Assembly (NCBI GenBank): GCA_045542595.1
Contig: JAZQLI010000024.1
Coordinates: forward strand, 1 to 45,868
Length of the DNA: 45,868 nucleotides
Source of the DNA: Scatosoma sp045542595
Lineage (GTDB): Bacteria > Bacillota > Clostridia > Christensenellales > Borkfalkiaceae
Reading direction: 5' to 3'
Of the stretch, positions 23,167-34,900 are shown one piece after another. The translations under genes were made by a program, and so were the position numbers. The notes under the pieces were generated by a model, which was not told where the DNA came from, ran no database searches, and was given only the letters and a program-made list of their open reading frames with translations. The number at the start of each line of letters is the position of its first letter. Positions within the stretch are counted from its first letter, which is position 1.

Positions 23167-24948
23167 ATGAGAAAGAATTTTTTAGCTTCGATAGGAGCGG
23201 TTGCAATGAGCGCATCGTTTATTTTGACCTCTTGCGGTGGTAGAGTAGACACTGGCGTTCAGAAGGATGAATCGAAAACGACGTTATACATAACGACCCG
23301 TAATGCCGGTATCGGCGTAGAATGGTTGCAAAAGATAGCGGATGAATTTGAGAAAAAGTATGCCAACGTATCTTTTGAAGAAGGAAAACTTGGGGCGCAA
23401 ATTATTGACGAACCGGATGCTGCAGTAGGCGGCAGTGCGGATTTATCCGTGCAGCCGGGTTCGCAATATAGTGTTATTGTAAACGACTGTGTATCGGTAG
23501 CAACGTATACGCAGCAAGGTATGCTTGCGGATATTAAGGATGTTGTAAAAGGGACGATGGATTTTGACGTTGTAGACGCGGATGGCAATGTAATTTCTAT
23601 GGGCGAATCGAAAACGTTGGAATCGAAACTTTTCCCGCAAGCGCAAGAATATCTTGGAGAAACGGGTTCGTATTATGCGTTGCCTTGGACGTTGAGTTAT
23701 CCGGCGCTTCCGTATAACGCTACGTTGTGGGAACAGAAGATGTTGCATTTTGCAGACGATAAAGAAGATGCGATTTATCTTTTAGATGAGCAAAATAATT
23801 TGCAGTTGAGCAACTATACGGGACAAGCGTATACGGGTAGGGGTTTTATAAAGAGTAAAGGTCAAGACAAATCCCCTGGCCCCGACGGTGAATACGGTAC
23901 ATATGACGACGGTATGCCGTCCACCTATGAAGAATTTGTATACGTGTTGGATTATATGGTAGAAGAAAAAGGGATTGCACCGTTTATTTGTTTTAGCGGT
24001 GGCAATTACGAATATTCGAATAAATTCTACGCGGCGTTTGCGTGCGGCTACGATAGTGCGGAAGATATGAAAGCGATGTTTGACGGATATACCGTGGGCG
24101 AAAACACGGTGGAAATCGTAACGGGCTGGGATGGTAATAATCCTATCATTGAAGATATTGCTATTGAGCAAGCAGACGGATATAAATTTTCACAAAGAGC
24201 AGGGAAATATTATGCGCTTGATTTATTGAAAAAGACGCTTGCCAAGGATAAATACCACAACGCAAAATTCGGCGATCCTTCGCACGCAATCACGCAAAAG
24301 TATTTCATTCAAAGTGCGTTGGAACCGGGTGAACAACCTATCGCGATGCTTTTAGACGGTTCGTTTTGGTATTATGAAGCGAATACCAGTTTAAAAGTTG
24401 CAGAGAATAATTACGGTTCGGTGGACGATATGAAAGTGTTGCCTATACCTCGTCAACTTTGCGGTACGGTAGAAGAAAACAAGGGTACCGTTTGGGCGTT
24501 GCCGAGTGAATTGAACGTATTTATGTATTTGAACGCAAATATTTTGCAAAATCCCGTAACGGAAAAGTTGGCTAAATTGTTTATGCGTTTTGCATACACG
24601 GACGATATGCTTGCTTACTATACGGAAATTACCAGTTTGCCTGTAGCCGTGAAATACGAAATTGGGGATCGTTATAATAAGTTATCCGCTTACGGAAAAG
24701 ATCAATGGAATATTTATCAGAACGTAATAGAAAACGATGCGCTTGTTTTCCCGTTCTCGACGAGCGAAACGTATAAAAATAATCCTACCTATTACGATTT
24801 AATGAGCCATAAAGATATGTGGAAGAGTACAGGCTATGGACGTGCTTACGTTGAATTTGAAAGCGTAACGCCGATACCTGTAAAGTCGTGGTTTACGAGT
24901 TCTTGGCTTAGCAAAGAAACTTGGGATAGCGATTTTATGAAAAAATAA
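23167..24948 (+). CDS. ABC sugar transporter, substrate-binding lipoprotein
   Basis: A 593-residue extracellular solute-binding protein. The signal peptide ends in lipobox LTSC at residues 20-23, so it is anchored to the outer face of the membrane. The mature part begins with a typical cluster 1 opening: TTLYITTRNAGIGVEWLQKI, ADEFEKKYANVSFEEG. Later segments ALPWTLSYPALPYN and WALPSELNVFMYLNAN fit sugar-binding proteins of the larger kind used for oligosaccharides. AAAGGAG lies 9 nt before the ATG. It is the first gene of the long plus operon, followed directly by two permeases. Confidence 0.92.
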   Translation: MRKNFLASIGAVAMSASFILTSCGGRVDTGVQKDESKTTLYITTRNAGIGVEWLQKIADEFEKKYANVSFEEGKLGAQIIDEPDAAVGGSADLSVQPGSQYSVIVNDCVSVATYTQQGMLADIKDVVKGTMDFDVVDADGNVISMGESKTLESKLFPQAQEYLGETGSYYALPWTLSYPALPYNATLWEQKMLHFADDKEDAIYLLDEQNNLQLSNYTGQAYTGRGFIKSKGQDKSPGPDGEYGTYDDGMPSTYEEFVYVLDYMVEEKGIAPFICFSGGNYEYSNKFYAAFACGYDSAEDMKAMFDGYTVGENTVEIVTGWDGNNPIIEDIAIEQADGYKFSQRAGKYYALDLLKKTLAKDKYHNAKFGDPSHAITQKYFIQSALEPGEQPIAMLLDGSFWYYEANTSLKVAENNYGSVDDMKVLPIPRQLCGTVEENKGTVWALPSELNVFMYLNANILQNPVTEKLAKLFMRFAYTDDMLAYYTEITSLPVAVKYEIGDRYNKLSAYGKDQWNIYQNVIENDALVFPFSTSETYKNNPTYYDLMSHKDMWKSTGYGRAYVEFESVTPIPVKSWFTSSWLSKETWDSDFMKK

Positions 24949-24987
24949 TATTAGGAAAGAAAGCCTATCGTTGACAAGGAGCTTTTT

Positions 24988-25908
24988 ATGAACAAAACGT
25001 TAAAAAGACATATTAAAAAACATATTTTTTGTTGGTCGTTTTTGATTGTTCCGTTGATACAATTTTTTATATTTTTCGTTGTTGTCAACTACAATCAAAT
25101 TATAATGGCGTTTCAAAAATTTACGCTTGATGCAAGCGGAAAAAGTAATTACATTTTTTTGGACGATCCGTTCGGGAATTTTAAAGAAGTTTTTTACAAA
25201 CTTTCAAATAATTTTCAGTTAAAAAAGTCTTTCGGGAATTCTTTGATAGCGTTTGCTTGCAACTTAATTTTTGGGATGAGTTTTACGTTGATATTTTCTT
25301 CGTATATCTATCATAAACGGATTTTTTCCAGTTATTTTAAGATTATGCTATTTTTACCGAATATCGTTTCGACGGTTGTTTTCGCTAGCATTTTCAAAAG
25401 TATGGACAATAGAGTTTTACCATATTTATTTGGCACGCCGAAAAATTTATTGACGGCAAGCGCTGATACGGATGCGCAATTTGTCATGCTGGTATGCTTT
25501 GGTATGTTTATGGGCATGGGTACGCAAATTTTAAGTTATTCAGGCGCAATGAGTGGGATTTCCGAATCTTTGGTGGAAGCGGCAACGCTTGACGGCGTGA
25601 ATATCGTACAAGAATTTTTCTATATCACGGTGCCTATGATTTGGCCCACGTTCACGACGTTTATTACCGTTTCAGTAGCGGGATTTTTCAATCAACAATT
25701 GTCTTTGTTTAATTTCTTTGACGTAAACGCCAACGATAAACTATATACGTACGGATATTATTTATTTGTGCAAACGAAGAAGGCTATTTCCGATCACAGT
25801 ATGTTGCCGGAATTGTCGGCAATGGGGCTTATTTTCACAACAATTATTACCCCGCTTGTGTTTTTTGTTCGATATATGCTTCGTAAATTTGGGCCGAGTG
25901 TAGATTAA
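24988..25908 (+). CDS. ABC sugar transporter permease (LplB/UgpA type)
   Basis: A 306-residue protein with six hydrophobic helices and the EAA loop EAATLDGVNIVQEFFYITVP in the fourth cytoplasmic region, which docks the ATPase. Membrane component of the sugar importer with the genes on both sides. AAGGAG precedes the ATG. The next permease starts 13 nt after its stop. Confidence 0.93.
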   Translation: MNKTLKRHIKKHIFCWSFLIVPLIQFFIFFVVVNYNQIIMAFQKFTLDASGKSNYIFLDDPFGNFKEVFYKLSNNFQLKKSFGNSLIAFACNLIFGMSFTLIFSSYIYHKRIFSSYFKIMLFLPNIVSTVVFASIFKSMDNRVLPYLFGTPKNLLTASADTDAQFVMLVCFGMFMGMGTQILSYSGAMSGISESLVEAATLDGVNIVQEFFYITVPMIWPTFTTFITVSVAGFFNQQLSLFNFFDVNANDKLYTYGYYLFVQTKKAISDHSMLPELSAMGLIFTTIITPLVFFVRYMLRKFGPSVD

Positions 25909-25921
25909 GGAGGTTGATGGG

Positions 25922-26836
25922 ATGTTAAAAATGAGAAAGAAATTATCCTTTTCGCCTATAAAAGTAATTATTTTTTTAGTATTGTTCGTATACAGTGCTG
26001 CGCTCGTTTATATGATAGCCTGGGGATTTTTCACTTCGTTAAAATCTGAACATTCTTATATGTACGATACGGGAAATCCTTTAAGTTTATTGCCTACGGG
26101 TGGGTTTGCCGCGCTGGAATGGAGCAATTACAAAGTGGTTTATGAAAGTTTTCAAATAAAAGTTGTCAAAACGGCGATGATTTACGATATTTGGGGGCTT
26201 TTAGGAAATTCTATTTTTTATGCAGTAGTTAGTTCGCTTTTGGGGGCTGCGGTTCCTTTTGTAGTTTCCTATATAACTGCAAAATACAATTATTCGTATT
26301 GTAAAATTATCAATACGATGGTTATTATTTTAATTGCATTGCCTATTATTGGCTCTACTGCTCCTACGATTCGCGTGTTGAATGACCTTGGGATTTTTGA
26401 TACGCGGAGTAGTATCATTATTTTGCATTTGAATTTCATCAATACTTATTATTTGATATATTATGCGTCTTGGAAAGGAGTTCCCAACGAATACCGCGAG
26501 GCGGCGGAAATCGACGGGGCATCGGAGTATGCCATATTCTTCAAAATCATGTGTCCGATGATGTATAAGATGTATTTTACAATTTTCTTGATTTTATTTG
26601 TGGGATTATGGAACGATTATTCGTTTTCCCTGCTTTATACGCCGTCGTTGCCCGTATTGGCGTATGCCGTACAGCAACTTTCGGCAATCGGTATAAAAAT
26701 GGGGAACATAGATACTCGAATTCCACCGATTGCATTGGCGGCATCGATGATGTTGTTGTTACCGATATTAATACTTTTTATTGCATTCCATGATAAATTG
26801 ATGGGTAATTTGTCTATGGGGGGGTTGAAAGAATGA
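25922..26836 (+). CDS. ABC sugar transporter permease (MalG/UgpE type)
   Basis: A 304-residue second permease with EAA loop EAAEIDGASEYAIFFKIMCP and the C-terminal PILILFIAFHDKLMGNLSMG, GGLKE, typical of MalG-like proteins. AAGGAGG lies 8 nt before the ATG. Its stop overlaps the next start (ATGA at 26833). No ATPase gene occurs in the operon or elsewhere in the window, so a shared MsmK-like ATPase encoded elsewhere must energise the pair. Confidence 0.93.
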   Translation: MLKMRKKLSFSPIKVIIFLVLFVYSAALVYMIAWGFFTSLKSEHSYMYDTGNPLSLLPTGGFAALEWSNYKVVYESFQIKVVKTAMIYDIWGLLGNSIFYAVVSSLLGAAVPFVVSYITAKYNYSYCKIINTMVIILIALPIIGSTAPTIRVLNDLGIFDTRSSIIILHLNFINTYYLIYYASWKGVPNEYREAAEIDGASEYAIFFKIMCPMMYKMYFTIFLILFVGLWNDYSFSLLYTPSLPVLAYAVQQLSAIGIKMGNIDTRIPPIALAASMMLLLPILILFIAFHDKLMGNLSMGGLKE

Positions 26837-29800
26837 TAAAAGAGAAAAGGAAAAAGTTTTTGATATCCACGTTGGGTCTTGTTTGTGCGCTTACTGCGGT
26901 TGTCGGTGTACGCTATGCCGTGACCGGGGTAAACGCACAAGAAGCAGAGCTTGATGCACAATTACAATCTACATATACGTTAGGGCAATCGATTGTTGCG
27001 CCTAAAGCAACGCTTTCGTACAATGGGAAATCGTACTCTGCGGTGTCTTATCTTACCTATCCTAGCGGTACGATGCGTTCTGCAAACAACTATTCTTTAG
27101 ATGAAGCGGGCTTGTATATATTGGAGTATAAAGCAATTGCAGATGACGGGAAACTGTTAGAAGAAAGCAGAAAGTTTACCGTTTCGGACGTATTGTATTC
27201 GGTATCGAGTGAACGCTCAAGCGTGTATTACGGTTCGCATCAAAAATACGCACCAAACACGAAAGGTATTGTGGTTTCGCTTGCAAACGGCGACGTGTTC
27301 ACTTACAATAAGGTGGTAGATTTAAAAGAGAAAAACTACACCGACGGTTTGGTTTCTTTTTTCAACGCGCCTGAAATCGAAGGGATACAGGACGCAAAAT
27401 CGTTAATCGTCCGTTTTACGGATTTGTATGACGAAGATAATTATTTTGAAGTAGATTTTCATACGGCAAACAATGCGGCGGTTACGGCAGGCCCTTTGGA
27501 TGCGCCAAAAGTAGGCTTGGAAAAAAGCCGATCCAGCGCAACGGATGCCACTTGGACACTCGTCACGTTTGAAAATAAGCAATACCGTATGTTCCAAGGG
27601 GATACGAGTTGGGGAACTCCGTTGACGTATAGAATGCAAAGTTCAACCGAATCGTATACGCTTGGGGAAAAGTGTGCCACGGTTTGCTACGATTACGATA
27701 CGAAACAAGTGTATGCAAAGCCCACCAGTACGTATTTGGAAAACGGGTTGGTTGCGGATCTTGACAGCGATGTATTTTTCAAAAACAATTGGAAAGGCTT
27801 TACGACGGGGGAAACAATTGTTTCTATTTACGGTAAAGGTTATAACTCGTCTGCGATGAATTTTGTTATCACTGACGTAAACGGCGATGATTTAACGGTC
27901 GATACATTAGAACAGTCCGTAAACACGATAATAGACGTGGATACGCTTGGCTATGACGAGCAATCGTTGCCGTTTGGAATTGTAGGGGAAAGATATAATA
28001 TTTTTGCCGCGCGCCTCACTGCACCGTTTGTGAGAACAGTAAAATTTGAAACGAAGGTGTATATAAATTATTATTCAAATAAGGTTGAAATTCCTACGCA
28101 GGACGGATATTTTATTCCAACGTTGGCGGGGGATTGTACGATTGAATATACTGCAACGGATTCTTTTGGGGTTAAAACGATTAAAACTTTGGATATCGAA
28201 ATAAAGCCTTCGACGACACAAAACCTTGCGTTGACGTTGCAACAAGACGGCGTGCAAACGGGTAATGTGTTTGACGTATTCCGCGTTCCGTCCGTAAAAA
28301 CAGAACACGTTAGTGGGAACGTATCGTTGGAAGTTACGGCGATTGCTCCATCTGGACAAAAAACGGCTTTAAATATCGATGAGTGGACGTTTATACCGAC
28401 GGAAGTGGGAACGTATACGATTCAATACAAAGCGAGTGATTATATTTTGTCGACGGTGCTAGAAACGCAAATAAACGTAGTCTCGGTGAATGCTCCGAAA
28501 TTTTTAAGCGATCCAATTTTAAACAGTTATTATATAAAAGGCGCTACGTATGAAACTCCTACACTGTTCGCTCATTATATAAAATCAGGAAAAACGGAAC
28601 AAACGCAAGCACAAGTATACGTTTCCTATAATAACGGCTCGCGCGAGCAAGTTGGCGAGAAGTTTGCAGTGCAAAAAAGCGGTCAATTTGCGTTGATATA
28701 TGTAGCGGAAGCAAACGGTGCAAGCGTAGAAAAGACTTATGCTCTTACGGCAATCGATGTGGGTTACGGCGCAGGAAATTCGTTGCACGTGCACGATTAT
28801 TTTCAAACTAATCAGTCCGTGTCGGGAGAAAAGGGAACCTATAAAGGTGAAAGTGCGCCTGTGGACGGCAACGTCAAATTTGATTTTATTCATTCGGTTG
28901 GCGCATGGAATTTTTCAATAGATATGATTCCGCACGGTTTGTTGGAAGAAAATTTGCAATCATACGATTGTTTGGAATTGACACTGACCGATTCGGAAAA
29001 TCCGTCTTCGCGATTAACGGTTGCATTAACCGCAAATGGAAATCAAACGCAAGTGCTTGTCAATGGGCGTTATCAAGTGACGTTAAACAAAGCGTTTGCT
29101 CACAAAAAGTTCTCTATCGGCTATGAAGAAAGCAGTAAAACGGTCACGTTTGATTTATCCAATCCTGTGGAAGTATTGTTAAATGCGGATGAGAGTATGT
29201 TTGCTGGGTTTCCCAGTAAAAAAGTTTTCGTTAGTTTTACTTTGAGAAATGTTAGAGATGCATACGTAGTGCAAGTTACTCAAATCAACAACCATCAACT
29301 TACGTCTCGCTCGGATGGTGTGGATCCTTCTGTTTATTTTGAAGGCATCGTTGCCAATACGGTGTATGCAAAACAAGACGTTATTACGATTCCACGTTTT
29401 TACGTGGAAGACGTTGTGGATATTATGCCGTCGTTTGAAATGAGCGTTAAAGACCCTGATGGGAATTTCGTCACGTCAGTGGATAATGTTCTTTTAGACG
29501 GTACACAAGATTTAACACGTTCGTACGAAGTGCGTGTGGAGCAGGTGGGTGTATATAAATGTTGGTATAAAGTACAAGACTATGCGGAAAACGGCGGACG
29601 TTTATACGTGATAAACTATACGGTGCAAGATTTTACGCCGCCAACGGTCAGCCTTTCAAAGACAACCGTTGAATATTCCGTTGAAGATACTATTACAATA
29701 GCAAAGGTAACGGCGACGGACGACGAGAGCGAGAATTGTATTATTGAAAAATTTGTAAAATCGCCATCCAATTATTATGAAGTATTAAGTGGCGATACGT

Positions 29801-29898
29801 TTAAAGCGACAGAAAAAGGTGTTTACCGAATCTTTTATTTCGTCTATGACGAAGCAAAGAATTTAACGGTTGTAAAATACGACGTGACCGTTGATTGA
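26833..29898 (+). CDS. Large exported protein with lectin-like and Ig-like domains
   Basis: A 1021-residue protein. The signal peptide (residues 1-35, ending near VNAQ) has no lipobox. In order: an Ig-like domain (about 45-120), a jelly-roll lectin-like region (about 145-355), three Ig-like segments (about 375-640; for example YFIPTLAGDCTIEYTATDSF and TFIPTEVGTYTIQYKASDY), a second lectin-like domain (about 646-810), and two more Ig-like domains to the end, the last containing VTATDDES and GVYRIFYFVYDEAKNLTVV. There is no catalytic motif and no wall anchor. It is translationally coupled to the permease by the ATGA overlap. Role inferred: glycan capture at the surface for the ABC importer. Confidence 0.72.
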   Translation: MIKEKRKKFLISTLGLVCALTAVVGVRYAVTGVNAQEAELDAQLQSTYTLGQSIVAPKATLSYNGKSYSAVSYLTYPSGTMRSANNYSLDEAGLYILEYKAIADDGKLLEESRKFTVSDVLYSVSSERSSVYYGSHQKYAPNTKGIVVSLANGDVFTYNKVVDLKEKNYTDGLVSFFNAPEIEGIQDAKSLIVRFTDLYDEDNYFEVDFHTANNAAVTAGPLDAPKVGLEKSRSSATDATWTLVTFENKQYRMFQGDTSWGTPLTYRMQSSTESYTLGEKCATVCYDYDTKQVYAKPTSTYLENGLVADLDSDVFFKNNWKGFTTGETIVSIYGKGYNSSAMNFVITDVNGDDLTVDTLEQSVNTIIDVDTLGYDEQSLPFGIVGERYNIFAARLTAPFVRTVKFETKVYINYYSNKVEIPTQDGYFIPTLAGDCTIEYTATDSFGVKTIKTLDIEIKPSTTQNLALTLQQDGVQTGNVFDVFRVPSVKTEHVSGNVSLEVTAIAPSGQKTALNIDEWTFIPTEVGTYTIQYKASDYILSTVLETQINVVSVNAPKFLSDPILNSYYIKGATYETPTLFAHYIKSGKTEQTQAQVYVSYNNGSREQVGEKFAVQKSGQFALIYVAEANGASVEKTYALTAIDVGYGAGNSLHVHDYFQTNQSVSGEKGTYKGESAPVDGNVKFDFIHSVGAWNFSIDMIPHGLLEENLQSYDCLELTLTDSENPSSRLTVALTANGNQTQVLVNGRYQVTLNKAFAHKKFSIGYEESSKTVTFDLSNPVEVLLNADESMFAGFPSKKVFVSFTLRNVRDAYVVQVTQINNHQLTSRSDGVDPSVYFEGIVANTVYAKQDVITIPRFYVEDVVDIMPSFEMSVKDPDGNFVTSVDNVLLDGTQDLTRSYEVRVEQVGVYKCWYKVQDYAENGGRLYVINYTVQDFTPPTVSLSKTTVEYSVEDTITIAKVTATDDESENCIIEKFVKSPSNYYEVLSGDTFKATEKGVYRIFYFVYDEAKNLTVVKYDVTVD

Positions 29899-29919
29899 TA
29901 AAAGGAGCAAGCGAAAGAG

Positions 29920-31914
29920 ATGAAAAAAATCTTAGCAAGTATAATGAGTTTGTTGATGGCTTTTACGGTGGTAGGATGTTCTTGCGGAGGAAACGAGGGA
30001 CTTTCGTCGTCCGTGGAAACGTCTTCTACGGAACAATCTGCAGAACAATCGGGCGCTCCTGAAACGGACGAATATATTTTACAAAACGGCGTAAGCGATT
30101 ATAAAATTGTAATATCGCAAAATGCGTCGCAAACAATACAATACGCGGCAAATGAATTGCAGTTTTTCTTTAAAGATGCAACCGATTTTATGTTGCCGAT
30201 TATTACGGATGCAGAGTGTACGTACAGTGAAGAAGCGAAGTATCTCTCCATTGGTGAAAATAACGTATTTGACGGGGCGAATATCACGTTGGATAAAGCG
30301 GCGTTAAAACGCAGTGGCGTACGCGTGGTGACCGAAGGTAACAGTTTGTTTATGTGTGGCGGTCAGGACGACGGTTCGTTATACGCCGTATATACGTGGT
30401 TGCAAGAAGAATTTAATTACGAGTTCTATTACGACGATATTTGGACGATTGAAAAGAACGTAAAAAATTTGAAACTTCGCGATTATGATTTGACGGATAT
30501 TCCCGATTTTGATTATCGTAAATACACGAACAAGAAAATCCATGCCAGCGTAAGTACGGGTAGTAGACTGCGGGTAATGAATCCTTTAAACGGTAATAAG
30601 GATTTGCTAATTTTGGGTGTATCGCAAAGCACGGACGGTATATTAACAAGAACGTATATTCCAAAATCGAAATATTTTGCGGAGCATCCAGGGTGGTATT
30701 CTCCGTCGAACAATCACGCTTGTTTAACAGGTAGTAGTAATATGGACGGCGCATACAATGAAACCGAATATAACGCACTTGTGGACACGATTAGCGATAT
30801 TATCATTCAAAGTTTTCAAATGGATATGGTGGGTGATAGAGTTGTTTTTGGCGGTGCGGACGAAGGATCGTCGTGTACTTGTAAAACGTGCGCGGCAGAA
30901 CGGGAAGTATATGGTACATACGTCGGAAGTATGGTAAAGTTGGCTAATGCCGTTCGGGGAAAAGTAGACACTTGGATGAATAGCGACGAAGCAGAACCGT
31001 ATAGACGGAACTGGACGTTGGAAATTCTCTCTTATGCGGGCTACGTGGAACCGCCTGTGAAAACGGACGCAAACGGTGAGAAATATCCTACCATTGAATG
31101 TGCAGAAGGGGTACATCCGTTCTGGGCACCGCTTAATACCGAATGGTTATTTCCAGTAGATCACGAGGCGAATGACCAGCATCGCGAATATATTTACGAT
31201 TGGATGCTTTGTTCGGATAGATTTTCGGGCTGGTTGTATAGCACCAACTATAAAGACTTTATGTTGCATTTGGATACCTATAAAACGGTGTTGCAATACA
31301 TGAAAATCATGAACGATTACAACTGTGATTATATGTTTATTGAAGGGCAAGTAGCGCAAACGGGTTTGACTACGGGTTGGGATATGCTGCAAAACTATAT
31401 TCTTTGTAAGTTAATGTGGGACGTCGATGCCGACGTAAATGAATTGATAAATAACTGGTTTGACGTTGTATACGGACCGGCATCTAATGTTATGCAGGAA
31501 ATATATGAAGAATCCTGTGTAAATCTTCAACGCATGAGCGATGAAGATTTGATGGGTGAAAACGTATTACGTCGTTATAAAAACGCTTATCGTGATATGT
31601 TGAAAGCGGATTATTATCCAAAGAATCTATTGTTGCGTTGGATGGATATGTACGATGAAGCACTCAACCTTGTAGAAATAGAAGGTGGCACGGAAATTAT
31701 GAGAAAGATGATTTTGGCAGAGCGTCTTTCTACGCTCTACACGTATTTAGAGTTGAATTACACGACTTTGACTGCGGGTAGTGTCAATGCGTATGCAACG
31801 CAATTTTTCAACGATTGTGATTATACGCAGCTGTATTGTATGCGCGAGGCGACGGAGCTAACCAATCGCAAAACGTTAAAGGCGAAATATTCGTTGTATG
31901 GTTATAAGGAGTAA
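29920..31914 (+). CDS. DUF4838-domain surface lipoprotein
   Basis: A 664-residue lipoprotein. Lipobox VVGC is at residues 17-20, followed by a Ser/Glu-rich linker (24-50). The N-terminal region (about 55-190) resembles the alpha-glucuronidase N-terminal domain: QTIQYAANELQFFFKDAT, YLSIGEN, SLYAVYTWLQEEFNYEFYYD. The DUF4838 core follows with EHPGWYS (about 254-260), VFGGADEGSSCTCKTCAAE (C315, C317, C320) and NWTLEILSYAGYVEPP. The family occurs in carbohydrate-use loci and is thought to act on uronic-acid-containing glycans, but its activity is not established to my knowledge. It lies in the ABC operon, 21 nt after the previous gene. Confidence 0.82.
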   Translation: MKKILASIMSLLMAFTVVGCSCGGNEGLSSSVETSSTEQSAEQSGAPETDEYILQNGVSDYKIVISQNASQTIQYAANELQFFFKDATDFMLPIITDAECTYSEEAKYLSIGENNVFDGANITLDKAALKRSGVRVVTEGNSLFMCGGQDDGSLYAVYTWLQEEFNYEFYYDDIWTIEKNVKNLKLRDYDLTDIPDFDYRKYTNKKIHASVSTGSRLRVMNPLNGNKDLLILGVSQSTDGILTRTYIPKSKYFAEHPGWYSPSNNHACLTGSSNMDGAYNETEYNALVDTISDIIIQSFQMDMVGDRVVFGGADEGSSCTCKTCAAEREVYGTYVGSMVKLANAVRGKVDTWMNSDEAEPYRRNWTLEILSYAGYVEPPVKTDANGEKYPTIECAEGVHPFWAPLNTEWLFPVDHEANDQHREYIYDWMLCSDRFSGWLYSTNYKDFMLHLDTYKTVLQYMKIMNDYNCDYMFIEGQVAQTGLTTGWDMLQNYILCKLMWDVDADVNELINNWFDVVYGPASNVMQEIYEESCVNLQRMSDEDLMGENVLRRYKNAYRDMLKADYYPKNLLLRWMDMYDEALNLVEIEGGTEIMRKMILAERLSTLYTYLELNYTTLTAGSVNAYATQFFNDCDYTQLYCMREATELTNRKTLKAKYSLYGYKE

Positions 31915-31919
31915 AGAAA

Positions 31920-34900
31920 ATGAGAAAAGCGTGGAAAAGAAGGATTTTGTTCTTTTTAACGACGGTTTGTTTATGTGCGTTTTGTACGGCAACGGTAGCC
32001 TGTGATAATAACGAACAAACGGATAGCGGTGTAGAAGTCGGTGTTGAAGAAGAAACCATGTTAGATTTAAACTATCGTTATTACGAGTTGGAAATTTACG
32101 ATAACGTAAGCCTGTATCCTATTTTGCAAAACGTTGACGGTAAAATTGAATGGACGAGCGCCAATGAAACGGTAGCCATCGTATCGGACAACGGTTTCGT
32201 GGAAGGTACGGGCGAAGGGGAAACGACGATAACGGCGACGGTGGACGATTATACCGCCATTTGTCGTTTGGTCGTGTCTAATAACCAACTCGTTCCGCAA
32301 TTGCGCGTGGATAGCGACGCTATTTCGGTGGTAAAGAACAACCAGTTTGCGTTAAATCCAGTGTTATATTATAACGATAAGGTAGTAGAAGGCGTAGAAT
32401 TTTCCTATTCTTCTTCCAACGAAAGCGTTGCAACCGTTTCAGGCGGTAGCGTGCAAGGCGTGGCATATGGTAGCGCGACGATTAGCATTCTTACGCAATG
32501 GAAACATTTCAAACAAGAATTCACATCGAAAGTTGTATCAGTGGAAGTAGTTCCGCATTTAGGGTTGCGTGTGACCAATGCGGATGAACTTACATTGTAT
32601 ACAACACATGCGTTGGGAGACAATACGTACGAAACGCAAAAGACGGTGGAATTTGAATTGTTGTTGGACGGCGAAGTGCAAGCAATTTCGGCAAATGAAA
32701 TTGTTTGGAGCGTGGCAGACAGTGAAATTGTAAACGTGTCAAACGGTGAGGTTTCCGCGTTAAAGGCGGGGGAAACGACGATAACGTTGCAATATTCAAC
32801 GACGGTTGATGGTAAAACGTTTGATTTAGAAACGTCGGTGACGGTGAAAGTGGACCGCCCGATTATGGAAAAATCAGGCGAGATATTGGTGGACATGTGG
32901 ATAGACACCAATGCTGAGCGCGATAAGAGTAGCGTTTCGCTTTCAGCTGAAGAAATTTTCGGCGAAAACATAGACATTACGGAAGTTTTGGATGTAGAAA
33001 GCGGGCGACATTATCAACTCGTAAACAATTCCTTTAAAAATAACGCCAATTTAATAGTTGGGGAGAGAAAGTGGATTATCTATAACCAAGACTACGGCGT
33101 AGAAACATCAGTTGTCGTTGCGGATATGGTGATAGAAACGGTAAACGATTTACGGGTTTTTAACGAAGTATTGAAGGGCACCGTTTACGGATATTACGTT
33201 TTAAATAATGATATCAATTATTTGGGCCAAAACTTTGGTTTTAGTTCGCAGTCCTTTTTCGGTACGTTTGATGGGCGCGGATATACCATATCGAATATTC
33301 GCTTAAACAAAGGTTTTTTCTTTAATATCGGTGCCAAAGCGGTGGTAAAGAATTTTGGGCTTATTGATTTTACACTTGCTTCCACTACGGAAGCGGGCGC
33401 GTTTGCAAGTACGTGCCTTGGCGAATTGCATAATCTTTACGTAAAAGGCGTTTCATACGCATCGTCTAATTCGGGAGCGTTTGCTTTTCGGTTTTATGAA
33501 GGCGCAACGTTAACGGATTGCGTGGCGGAGATGGAATATATTGGCACAGGCGAAGTTGCACCGACGTGTGGTGCGTTTGCAGCGAACATTTATTCCATGG
33601 TTACGGTTGAAAACTGTTACGTTGTGACGACGACGTACGCGGGAAACGGCGGAACGGATTTTGTGGGACAGGATAGCGTTAGCTCGTTGGACGCTTCGAA
33701 GGCAGGAATTTATTCTACTATGTCCGCGTTGAAAGATTCGAGAAAAATTACAAACAGTATTTTACTTAACGAAGATTTACAAATTTCCGTCGACGTAAAC
33801 GAGTTGCTTGGATATACGACGATTTCGTCGAATATGCCCGTTGTTTGGAGTGTACCGCAAACGTCGAATGTGACGTTTGAAAACGGCGTTTTTACCACAG
33901 AATCGGAAACGCCTATTTACGTGACGGTTACTGCAACGTCCGTTATGGACGAAACGAAAACTGCAAGTCAAACGGTAAGCGTGAAAAAAGCGGCGGTTAC
34001 CGAAACGGATCGCGCGGACGTAAATATTTTGACGGCGGCGGATGGACGATATACGATACAACTTTCCGATGAACTTGATGCGGCGGACGTTATCAGTGCG
34101 ACGCTTGGTTTGGATATGTATAAAACTTTTACGGACTTGCGAATCAACGCGGAAGATAATATAATTTCTTTGCCTTGTGCCGTGATTACGTCAGGAGTGA
34201 ACACTTTATACTTAAACACGTTGAACGGATATTATAAAATGAGTGTTAAATTGAGTGTTCCCGAAACGGAAACGCTTGAAATCATTACGTTGCAAGGTGA
34301 AGAAGTGGAAGGTGAATACACCCTTTCCTTTGGTGAAAACCTGTCGGTGAGTGATGTTCGTTGGTTGGTTTCAGAAGTGGATTTATTAACCCGTTATGAA
34401 GAACCTATGGTTGACGAAAAGGCGAACACGTTGAAAATTCCCGCATCTGCGGTAGCAGACGGACAAACGACGCTTTATATCGGCACGTCGGACGGTTATT
34501 ATTCCGTTATTGTAAAAAATTGGTTGCAAAGCACGCCTATTTCCACGGCGGAAGAACTTGCTGCGGCGTTAAACGATCGGTCGGGTAATAAATATTATCT
34601 TACGAACGATATTGATATGTCGGGCGTTTCGTTGGAAACGACGATGGAAACGGCGTCGGGAGTAGAATATAACCGTACGCGGTTTGTGGGAACGTTCGAC
34701 GGGAACGGGTATTCGATTACGAACGTACGCTTTACGACAAACTGGATATATTCCGTACAAGGTTCGTTTAATAATGTGGCGATTTATGCAACGGCTACTA
34801 TTGCAGAAACAACGGGCAAAACGGGGTATATATTCTTCATTAGTCAATTGTACGGCGGGACGGAAATGCGGAACGTATACGTGGATTTGACGGTGGATTT